64,000 bases of DNA from Ruminococcus sp. Lineage in GTDB: Bacteria; Bacillota; Clostridia; Oscillospirales; Ruminococcaceae. The notes below the pieces were generated by a model. The model made no database searches, had not been told where the DNA came from, and worked only from the letters and a program-made list of their open reading frames with translations. Below, piece after piece: positions 6,870 through 13,484 of the stretch (position 1 is the first letter of the stretch; the number at the start of each line of letters is the position of its first letter). The translations under genes and the position numbers were made by a program. Where the stretch lies: contig JAJPYB010000009.1 in assembly GCA_021205185.1 (NCBI GenBank), positions 1 through 64,000 on the forward strand, in the 5' to 3' direction.

Positions 6870-7538
6870 ATGCTAAATATTTCTGGTATTTTCAAAAATA
6901 AAACGCCGAATTTTAAACGCCTTGCGGAGTTTGGTTTTGTGGAGCTAGACGGTAGTTTTACATATTTCAAAAAGCTTGACGGCACCGAATTTGATATAAC
7001 AGTAAGAGTTAGCAAGGACGGCGAAATTCACGTCAGGGTAACCGACAGCGAAACTAGCGATGAATACGTTTTGGTACACCTACCGGATGCAAGCGGCAGC
7101 TTTGTGACGGGCGTAATTTTAGCTTGCGAGGATATCTTACAGAAAATCGCCGATAGCTGCTTTGACACAGACGTTTTTAAATCTCCACAAACCAGACGTG
7201 TTCTTGAATACGCTAAGGGAAAATACAAGATTTTTCCTGAGTTTTTGTGGGAAAAGTTTGACGACAACGCAATATTTCGACGAAAGGATACAAAAAAGTG
7301 GGTAGCCGTCCTGCTTACTGTTTCACGCAGAAAGCTGGGACTTGACAGCGACGAGATAGCAGAGGTTGTCGACCTCAGGGGAGAGCCGCAGGAGATAGAA
7401 AGAATAATTGACAACTCTTTGTACTTTGGCGGCTATCATATGAACAAAAAGCATTGGTATACAATTTGTCTTGATGAAACAGTACCGGATGAAGATCTGT
7501 TTGAGAGAATTGACAAAAGCTTTGAGCTTGCAAAATAG
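6870..7538 (+). CDS. MmcQ/YjbR (DUF419) family protein
   Basis: This 222-residue protein has a C-terminal MmcQ/YjbR fold (about residues 100-222). The recognisable end is SLYFGGYHMNKKHWYTICLD followed by VPDEDLFERIDKSFELAK. The N-terminal half (residues 1-95, with VELDGSFTYFKKLDGTEFDITVRV) is an extra domain that I do not recognise by name. YjbR-like proteins have a CyaY-like fold, and some bind DNA, but the function is not settled. The start is ATG 6870, 6-8 bases after AAGGGG; the track's GTG at 6861 overlaps that site. It is the first gene after the Tyr T-box, so it should be induced by tyrosine starvation together with tyrS. Confidence 0.8.
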   Translation: MLNISGIFKNKTPNFKRLAEFGFVELDGSFTYFKKLDGTEFDITVRVSKDGEIHVRVTDSETSDEYVLVHLPDASGSFVTGVILACEDILQKIADSCFDTDVFKSPQTRRVLEYAKGKYKIFPEFLWEKFDDNAIFRRKDTKKWVAVLLTVSRRKLGLDSDEIAEVVDLRGEPQEIERIIDNSLYFGGYHMNKKHWYTICLDETVPDEDLFERIDKSFELAK

Positions 7539-7564
7539 TAAAATATATGAGGGGTTGTGATATC

Positions 7565-7593
7565 AATGAAATCGCCCGACGATTTCATTTTGT
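7565..7593 (+). terminator. Hairpin between yjbR and tyrS
   Basis: AATGAAATCG and CGATTTCATT form a perfect 10-bp stem around CCCGA, followed by TTTTG. It resembles an intrinsic terminator. As no clear promoter follows before tyrS, it may act as a partial attenuator or RNA-end stabiliser. Confidence 0.55.
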
Positions 7594-7654
7594 ATGGTAG
7601 TGTTTAAACAGGAGACAAACTATCAATAAACATAAATAAATGGAGGAATTATAA

Positions 7655-8872
7655 ATGACAGTATTTGAAGAGCTTAAAAGAAGAGGGCTTATCGCCCAGC
7701 TTACAGATGAAAAGGAAATTGAGGAGCTTACTAACGCAGGCAAGGCGACCTTCTATATAGGCTTCGACCCAACGGCGGATAGTCTGCACGTTGGTCACTT
7801 TATGGCGCTTTGCCTTATGAAGCGTTTGCAAATGGCAGGCAACAAGCCGATTGTGCTTATTGGCGGCGGAACCGCTATGATAGGCGACCCGTCGGGCAAA
7901 TCTGATATGAGAAAGATGATGACAAGAGAAACGATAGATCATAATGTAGAGTGCTTTAAAAAACAAATGAGCAGATTTATCGACTTCTCAGACGATAAGG
8001 CTATTGTTGTAAACAATGCTGACTGGCTGCTTGATTTAAACTATGTCGATGTTTTGCGTGAAGTCGGAGTACATTTCTCAGTAAATAAAATGCTGACATT
8101 TGAGTGCTACAAGCAGAGAATGGAGCGAGGACTTACCTTCTTAGAGTTTAACTATATGATTATGCAGTCCTATGACTTTTACAAGCTATATACTGATTAC
8201 GGCTGTAATATGCAGTTTGGCGGCGATGATCAGTGGGCGAATATGTTAGGGGGTACCGAGCTTATTCGTAAAAAGCTCGGCAAGGACGCTTACGCTATGA
8301 CTATTACCTTGCTTTTAAATTCTGAGGGCAAGAAAATGGGTAAGACTGAAAAGGGCGCAGTTTGGCTTGACCCTGAAAAGACTTCTCCTTATGAGTTCTT
8401 CCAATATTGGAGAAACGTGTCCGACGACGATGTTATCAAGTGTCTGAAAATGCTCACCTTCGTTCCGATTGAAGAAATTGAAGAAATGGAAAAGACAATG
8501 GAGGGAGCGCAGTTTAATAAGGCGAAGGAGCTGCTCGCTTACGAGCTTACAAAGCTTGTTCACGGCGAGGAGGAAGCTGACAAGGCGTTAGCTGCTGCAA
8601 AGGCTGTATTTTCCGGTGGCGGAGTAGATGAAAATATGCCGACTACCGAGCTTTCAGCCGATGATTTAACAGACGGAAAAATAGGAATTTTAACTCTTCT
8701 TGTAAAGGCAGGACTTGCGTCCTCTAACGGCGAAGCAAGACGACTTGTTCAGCAGGGCGGAATCACCATTGACGACGTTAAAAAGACAAACCCTCAGGAG
8801 CTTGTCGAGCTATCCGAGCAAATTGTTATAAGAAAGGGTAAAAAGGTCTTTAGAAAAGTAGTTGTGAAATAG
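7655..8872 (+). CDS. tyrS: Tyrosyl-tRNA synthetase
   Basis: This class I aminoacyl-tRNA synthetase charges tRNA-Tyr in the cytoplasm. It has 405 aa, the usual bacterial TyrRS length. The Rossmann catalytic domain has the HIGH motif as HVGH at residues 45-48 ([15 protein letters not shown]). It also has [14 protein letters not shown] and the KMSKS loop as KMGKT near residue 230. The tyrosine-binding [11 protein letters not shown] is present. The C-terminal S4-like RNA-binding domain (about residues 340-405, [16 protein letters not shown]) is complete. A GGAGG site precedes the ATG. It shares the upstream tyrosine T-box with yjbR, so control by tRNA-Tyr charging is expected. Confidence 0.97.
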   Translation: MTVFEELKRRGLIAQLTDEKEIEELTNAGKATFYIGFDPTADSLHVGHFMALCLMKRLQMAGNKPIVLIGGGTAMIGDPSGKSDMRKMMTRETIDHNVECFKKQMSRFIDFSDDKAIVVNNADWLLDLNYVDVLREVGVHFSVNKMLTFECYKQRMERGLTFLEFNYMIMQSYDFYKLYTDYGCNMQFGGDDQWANMLGGTELIRKKLGKDAYAMTITLLLNSEGKKMGKTEKGAVWLDPEKTSPYEFFQYWRNVSDDDVIKCLKMLTFVPIEEIEEMEKTMEGAQFNKAKELLAYELTKLVHGEEEADKALAAAKAVFSGGGVDENMPTTELSADDLTDGKIGILTLLVKAGLASSNGEARRLVQQGGITIDDVKKTNPQELVELSEQIVIRKGKKVFRKVVVK

Positions 8873-8882
8873 GCAAAGCATA

Positions 8883-8917
8883 ACACCCCTCTTGACTTAA
8901 AAAATCAAGAGGGGTGT
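8883..8917. terminator. Convergent hairpin between tyrS and trxA
   Basis: ACACCCCTCTTGA and TCAAGAGGGGTGT form a 13-bp perfect stem with a 9-base loop. It lies between the 3' ends of convergent tyrS and trxA. T runs are poor on both sides, but the position suggests a shared terminator. Confidence 0.65.
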
Positions 8918-8934
8918 CAGTATTTCCATAAAAG

Positions 8935-9252
8935 CTATTGTGCATTGTCTATTAGCTCGATTATTTCAGACTTTGAAATAAGACCTATCGACTGACCTGT
9001 GATCTTTGCGTTTTTTATAACAACAAGCGTCGGAATGCTGGTTATGCCAAATTCCTGCGCCAGCTCCATTTGCTCGTCAACGTTTATTTTCCCAACTGTT
9101 ATATCGTCACGTTCGTTTGCTACCTGCTCGACGATTGGAGAAATCATCTGACAGGGTCCGCACCACGATGCCCAGAAGTCAAGAAGCACCGTTTTGCTTT
9201 CATTTTTTACAGCCTCGTCAAAATTATCAGCTGTTACTGTTATAATCGACAT
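8935..9252 (-). CDS. trxA: Thioredoxin
   Basis: This is a 105-residue cytoplasmic thiol-disulfide reductant. The redox site WCGPC is at residues 30-34 (FWASWCGPCQMISPI), and the cis-proline loop is TSIPTLVV. It lies 12 bases downstream of a small ferredoxin-thioredoxin-reductase-like gene, so the two are probably co-transcribed. The pairing suggests that this thioredoxin may be reduced by an iron-sulfur reductase as well as, or instead of, NADPH-dependent TrxB, which is not in the window. GGAGG lies just before the start. Confidence 0.96.
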   Translation of the reverse strand: MSIITVTADNFDEAVKNESKTVLLDFWASWCGPCQMISPIVEQVANERDDITVGKINVDEQMELAQEFGITSIPTLVVIKNAKITGQSIGLISKSEIIELIDNAQ

Positions 9253-9264
9253 ATTATACCTCCT

Positions 9265-9465
9265 TTAGTCCTTTGACTTGTAATATAGTCTGCAATGGCA
9301 GTAGCCTTCAAAATCAGGATCCTTTATCTGATCCCTGAATTCCTTGCACATACAAATGTTATCATCAATTTTCTCAAGCTTACAGGGGCAATAGCCGCCT
9401 TTGCGCTTTAAGCCTTCCTTTAGCTTTTTAACAAGCTCCGCATCCTCGTTGAATTTTACAGTCAT
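9265..9465 (-). CDS. Ferredoxin-thioredoxin reductase catalytic-subunit-like protein
   Basis: The protein has 66 aa and carries the three Cys-x-Cys pairs of the ferredoxin-thioredoxin reductase catalytic chain: CPC (residues about 26-28), CMC (about 38-40) and CHC (about 56-58). In the known enzyme, four of the six cysteines bind a 4Fe-4S cluster and the other two form the redox disulfide that reduces thioredoxin. All six are present. The protein is shorter than the plant/cyanobacterial chain and has no variable subunit beside it. It is followed directly by trxA. The role, electron transfer from ferredoxin to thioredoxin in an anaerobe, is inferred from family and neighbour. Confidence 0.82.
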   Translation of the reverse strand: MTVKFNEDAELVKKLKEGLKRKGGYCPCKLEKIDDNICMCKEFRDQIKDPDFEGYCHCRLYYKSKD

Positions 9466-9508
9466 TAAAACTTACCTCCGTAAAATACTCTTCCCGAAAA
9501 CTCAGCTA

Positions 9509-10495
9509 TTATTGTCTGTGCTTTAGCTTTTGCTGAACCTGTCTGATGTCAATTCCGAAAAACCTGAGCGGCTCGAACGACAAAAGTCTTGAAATTATTC
9601 TGTCGTCGTATTTTTCGTTAAGCTCTGACAGCGACATATTCGTTGTGACAATTATCGGCTTTTCGAGATTTATTCTGTTGTTGATAATCGTATAAAGTCC
9701 CGACTGGAAAACCGAAGAGTTAAACTCGCTTCCAAGATCGTCTAAAATGACAAGATCGGCGTTCGTCAGAACCTCTATTGTGTTTCCTTCCTCTCGTCCA
9801 AACTGTTCGTTCTGAACCTTAGTCAAAAAGTTCTGAATAGAATCGAACGCTACGTTCTTGCCGCTTAGCATAAGCTTTTTTGCAATACAAGATGACAGAA
9901 ACGTTTTACCAAGTCCTGTCTTTCCAAGCATAAAAAGGCTGGGGGAGCTGTCAGAAAAATTATCCGCATATATCATACAGTAGTTTTTGAGCGCCTTCAT
10001 TCTCTCCTGAGCGTTTATGCCGTTTGAGTCTACCGTATTCGGGTAATATTCAAGTCTGAAATCTGAAAAGTCAGAAAGCTTAATGTGGCAGTTTTTTGAA
10101 ATCTCCACAATCTGATACTTGTTTATAAGCCGCTCGAAGCATTCGCAGCGAATGCCTTCATGGTAGCCTGTATCCTTACACTTTTCGCAATAGTATTTAG
10201 GCTTCAGATAATCTGACGGATACCCACAGTTTACAAGCATCATTTCAATCTTTCGCTGGTTGGAAAGATTTTCGTTTTTCAGCCTTTCGATAATTTCGTT
10301 TATATTTCCGTAGTGCGAGCATATAGCCCGTGTCAGCTCCACGCTTGTATTTAAAATGCTCTGCTCAAGAGATGCCACTTCAGGCAGTCTAGCTGCAATT
10401 TCAACCCGTCTTTTTTCAAGGCTTTGCTCAGCGTCTAAGCGTCTGCTCTCAAGCTCAGCAGCTGCCGCTTTAAAAGCGTTAGATGTGTTTTCCAT
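9509..10495 (-). CDS. DnaI/DnaC-type replicative helicase loader
   Basis: This is an AAA+ ATPase of the DnaC/DnaI family, 328 aa, that would load the replicative helicase. The N-terminal third is helical, followed by a zinc-ribbon-like segment (YYCEKCKDTGYHEGIRCECF, about residues 102-121) typical of DnaI-like proteins. Walker A is GKTGLGKTFLSS (about residue 193) and Walker B is LVILDDLGSEF. IIVTTNMSLSEL then gives the sensor strand and DDRIISRLL the arginine-finger region. The gene begins 4 bases after the DnaD-like gene ends on the same strand. The pair matches the Firmicutes DnaD-DnaI primosome rather than an IS21 IstB helper, since no transposase is adjacent. Confidence 0.9.
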   Translation of the reverse strand: MENTSNAFKAAAAELESRRLDAEQSLEKRRVEIAARLPEVASLEQSILNTSVELTRAICSHYGNINEIIERLKNENLSNQRKIEMMLVNCGYPSDYLKPKYYCEKCKDTGYHEGIRCECFERLINKYQIVEISKNCHIKLSDFSDFRLEYYPNTVDSNGINAQERMKALKNYCMIYADNFSDSSPSLFMLGKTGLGKTFLSSCIAKKLMLSGKNVAFDSIQNFLTKVQNEQFGREEGNTIEVLTNADLVILDDLGSEFNSSVFQSGLYTIINNRINLEKPIIVTTNMSLSELNEKYDDRIISRLLSFEPLRFFGIDIRQVQQKLKHRQ

Positions 10496-10499
10496 ATTA

Positions 10500-11459
10500 T
10501 CACTCCTTATTATCAGTCAAAAAATTTATCGAGTAGTTTTCAAAGTCGCCGATGTCGTAAGACTTATCCTTCGCCTTTCCCTTTGAAGCGGCTTTCTTAG
10601 CGTTTAAAGCCTCAATATCATTTGTGGTTTTAACGCCTTCCTTTTCCCAGTTAAGCAGGATTTTATTCATATACGCAAAGCTTAGCTTTCCCGTGTTGTC
10701 AAGCGTCAATTCGTAGGCTGCCTTTATAAGCTCCTCGCTGAACTCCTTTTGCCGCCACGACTCAATCATCTGACTTTGCTTGGTTGAAAGGTTCGAGCTT
10801 ATACCAAACATAGACTTGAGCTTGCCTTCGTAAGAATGTGCCTCGCTCATTTTCTGTACCTGCTGCTCAACGTCGTGATAGTCTGTAAGTCCGTTTTCAA
10901 ACATTGACTTTGCAACCGCTTCGATGTACTTTATACTGCTTTTTCCAATTCCAACGCAATGCTCTGCTAAGATTATAATCGACTGAGCCGAAAAACCGTA
11001 ATATTCGTATAAATTTATGTATCCGCATATTTCGCTGAACCTGAGATTTCTGTGAAGCGTTACCGCAAGCTCGTCGAGCATAGTCTTGATTTCAATATTT
11101 GAATCAACTATCTTTGCTATCTGCTTGCTATCGTATTTTACAGGCGCTTCCTTTACAATTGAATTTGTGTCAGGATTCAGCTCACTTGAAGAAACAATCG
11201 TTGACGCAGAGCTTTCAGGTTTACCAATGGAAACAATTCCTGCCTTGTTCCAATACAAAATTGCATTGTCAACTGTGTCGCCCGTAACCCCAGTCTTAGA
11301 AGCTATATCATCAGTAGAAAGTCTCGCCGATTCGCTTCCCAGTATATAAAGCAAAACCTTGAAAAAATCGCCGCTTGCTTCTTGTAAATGCTCGTCTATC
11401 GCCTTGCAGGGAACGCTAAAATGCCTTGCTGACGATGTAACGCTGATATTATAGTCCAT
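10500..11459 (-). CDS. DnaD-domain primosomal protein
   Basis: This 319-residue protein has an N-terminal winged-helix region (residues about 10-75, with STDDIASKTGVTGDTVDNAILYWNKAGIV). The central part is lower in conservation. The C-terminal DnaB_2/DnaD2 domain at about residues 220-290 contains SYEGKLKSMFG and the diagnostic SFAYMNKILLNWEKEGV. DnaD proteins remodel DNA and help assemble the primosome. The start at 11459 (MDYNISVTSS) is chosen over the track's 11519 because AAAGG precedes it and the longer N-terminus is low-quality. It lies directly upstream of the helicase-loader gene, forming a two-gene operon. Confidence 0.88.
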   Translation of the reverse strand: MDYNISVTSSARHFSVPCKAIDEHLQEASGDFFKVLLYILGSESARLSTDDIASKTGVTGDTVDNAILYWNKAGIVSIGKPESSASTIVSSSELNPDTNSIVKEAPVKYDSKQIAKIVDSNIEIKTMLDELAVTLHRNLRFSEICGYINLYEYYGFSAQSIIILAEHCVGIGKSSIKYIEAVAKSMFENGLTDYHDVEQQVQKMSEAHSYEGKLKSMFGISSNLSTKQSQMIESWRQKEFSEELIKAAYELTLDNTGKLSFAYMNKILLNWEKEGVKTTNDIEALNAKKAASKGKAKDKSYDIGDFENYSINFLTDNKE

Positions 11460-11558
11460 TTTTCGATTGCCTTTCCGCTTTGAGCTTTGAGAAATTTCTC
11501 TTTTATGACAGTATACCATAAATTTTCACTGATTGCAATTTAAATTGAATACTTGCCC

Positions 11559-11587
11559 TTGAAATTATTTTCCTACTATGCTATAAT
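11559..11587 (+). promoter_or_regulatory. Sigma-A promoter of the miaB-mutSL run
   Basis: TTGAAA (11559-11564), a 17-base spacer and TATAAT (11582-11587) lie 42 bases before the miaB start. Confidence 0.8.
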
Positions 11588-11629
11588 GTCTTAGATTACA
11601 CAATATATGTTAGTAAAAGGAGAAAAACT

Positions 11630-13024
11630 GTGGTTGTAAAACCTATATCTAGTGGAATTGAAAGCTTCGAGCTTTCTCTTTTAAAAAACGTCATCAAGGA
11701 AAAATATAAAGGACGTTCTCCTGTGTGCTATCTTCATTCCTACGGCTGTCAGCAAAATGTTTCCGACGGCGAAAAAATAAAAGGGGAGCTTGAAAGAGCA
11801 GGCTTTGTATTTTGCGAGGACGAAGAAAGCGCCGACTTAATTGTTTTGAATACCTGCGCTGTAAGAGAAAACGCGCACGAGCGTGTTTACGGAAAGCTCG
11901 GCGAGCTAAAGCACCTAAAGGAAAGAAACAAAGAGCTTGTAATATGCGTTTGCGGCTGTATGGTACAGCAGGAATATGTAGCCGAAAAAATAAGGGAAAC
12001 CTATCCTCATGTTTCTTTGGTATTTGGAACCTTCGCTTTGCCGTCGCTTCATAAAATGCTTTATGAGGTTCTTGCATTTAAAAAGCGAGTGTTTAACATA
12101 TCAGAGAATGACGACGCTCAGATTTACGAGGACGTGCCAATGGTGCGTGGAAGTAAATTCAAAGCTTATGTAACGGTTATGTATGGCTGCAATAATTTCT
12201 GCACATACTGTATTGTGCCGTATGTCAGAGGAAGAGAGCGAAGCCGAGAGCCTGATGCTGTAATCAGCGAGGTGCGCCAGCTTGTCGCTGAGGGCTATAA
12301 AGAAATCACTCTTTTGGGTCAGAATGTAAATTCCTACGCTTATGGCTTTGAAAAGCTGCTAAGAGCGCTTAACGATATCGAAGGCGGCTTCTGGATACGC
12401 TTTATGTCCTCACATCCTAAGGACGTATCCTTTGAGCTGATTGATACAATAGTCGATTGCGAAAAGGTTTGCACTCATCTTCATCTTCCCGTTCAAAGCG
12501 GAAATGATGAAATTCTTATGAGAATGAACAGGCGATACGATACCAAAAAATACCTTGAAATTGTAGACTACGCAAGAAGCAGAGAAGATGGCTTTTCATT
12601 TTCAACGGATATTATCGTCGGCTTTCCGGGCGAGAGCTATGAGCAATTTTGCGACACGAAGGCTTTTGTCAAAAAAGTGGGGTATGATAATATATATTCC
12701 TTTGTTTATTCAAGACGAGAGGGAACCAAGGCTTGTGAGCTTGAGGACAATATAAGCTCAAAGCAAAAGGGCTTGTGGCTAAGGGAGCTTTTAGACGAGC
12801 AAAGAGAAACAGTTGAAAAGCTGTTTCAAAGATTTGTTGGCAGAACGCTCAGAGTGCTTGTCGAAGAAAAAAGTAAAAAGGACGGCTTTTTAACAGGACA
12901 CAGCTATGAGAATATCATTGTTGAGTTTGAGGGGGACGAGTCCCTGACAGGAAGCTTTTGTAACGTTAAAATCCTTGACGCTATGAACTGGGCGTTAAAA
13001 GGAAAACTAATAGATCAGATTTGA
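11630..13024 (+). CDS. miaB: tRNA-2-methylthio-N6-dimethylallyladenosine synthase MiaB
   Basis: MiaB adds a methylthio group to i6A37 of tRNAs that read UNN codons, using two 4Fe-4S clusters and SAM. The N-terminal MTTase domain has its three cluster cysteines in HSYGCQQNVSDGEK, LNTCAVRENAHERV and CVCGCMVQQE. The radical-SAM motif is YGCNNFCTYCIVPYVRGRERSR, around residue 190. The C-terminal TRAM domain begins at about residue 395. The length of 464 aa is normal. The start is a GTG, chosen for the AAGGAG site 7 bases upstream. The substrate-forming enzyme MiaA is encoded 5 kb downstream in the same run, so both steps of ms2i6A synthesis are present. Confidence 0.95.
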   Translation: MVVKPISSGIESFELSLLKNVIKEKYKGRSPVCYLHSYGCQQNVSDGEKIKGELERAGFVFCEDEESADLIVLNTCAVRENAHERVYGKLGELKHLKERNKELVICVCGCMVQQEYVAEKIRETYPHVSLVFGTFALPSLHKMLYEVLAFKKRVFNISENDDAQIYEDVPMVRGSKFKAYVTVMYGCNNFCTYCIVPYVRGRERSREPDAVISEVRQLVAEGYKEITLLGQNVNSYAYGFEKLLRALNDIEGGFWIRFMSSHPKDVSFELIDTIVDCEKVCTHLHLPVQSGNDEILMRMNRRYDTKKYLEIVDYARSREDGFSFSTDIIVGFPGESYEQFCDTKAFVKKVGYDNIYSFVYSRREGTKACELEDNISSKQKGLWLRELLDEQRETVEKLFQRFVGRTLRVLVEEKSKKDGFLTGHSYENIIVEFEGDESLTGSFCNVKILDAMNWALKGKLIDQI

Positions 13025-13039
13025 AAAGGAGAAATTGTT

Positions 13040-13447
13040 ATGTCAGTTATTGAAAAGGCAAGAGAGCTTGGAAAAGCATTGCAGGAGAGCGCTGAGTATC
13101 AGCAGTATATTGAGGCTAAGCGTGTAAACGACACCGACGTTGATTTACAGAATATGATTGGTGAATTCAATATGCTCAGAATGCAGCTCAATCAGGAAAT
13201 GTCAAAGGAAGAAAAGAACTCTGACGAGATGAAGCGTCTTGACGGAGAGATTAAAACTCTTTACGGAAAGATTATGTCAAACAAGAGTATGGCTGAATAC
13301 AATGCTTGTACTGAAAAAATGGAAAAGATTATGAACAGCGTAAACTACATCATTTCACAGGCTGCTAACGGTGAGAATCCGATGACCTGTCCCGAAACTG
13401 CGCCTAGCTGTACGGGAAGCTGTTCAACCTGCGGCGGCTGCCACTGA
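13040..13447 (+). CDS. YlbF-family protein with cysteine-rich tail
   Basis: This is a 135-residue helical protein of the YlbF/YmcA family. In Bacillus subtilis YlbF, YmcA and YaaT form an iron-sulfur complex that influences RNase Y, sporulation and competence. Most of the protein (about residues 1-112) is predicted helix with the motif SAEYQQYIEAKRVNDTDVDLQNMI. The tail TCPETAPSCTGSCSTCGGCH holds five cysteines, suited to binding a metal or cluster. It lies 15 bases after miaB and 37 bases before mutS. The partner proteins are not encoded in the window, and its target here is not known. Confidence 0.82.
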   Translation: MSVIEKARELGKALQESAEYQQYIEAKRVNDTDVDLQNMIGEFNMLRMQLNQEMSKEEKNSDEMKRLDGEIKTLYGKIMSNKSMAEYNACTEKMEKIMNSVNYIISQAANGENPMTCPETAPSCTGSCSTCGGCH

Positions 13448-13484
13448 TATTTGAAATTCTATAACGAGGGGAGTGAGCTTTCAG

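Noticed and set aside
9509-10495. IstB helper of an IS21 element instead of a helicase loader
   Set aside because: No IstA transposase is adjacent, the zinc-ribbon-like segment fits DnaI, and a DnaD gene lies directly upstream.
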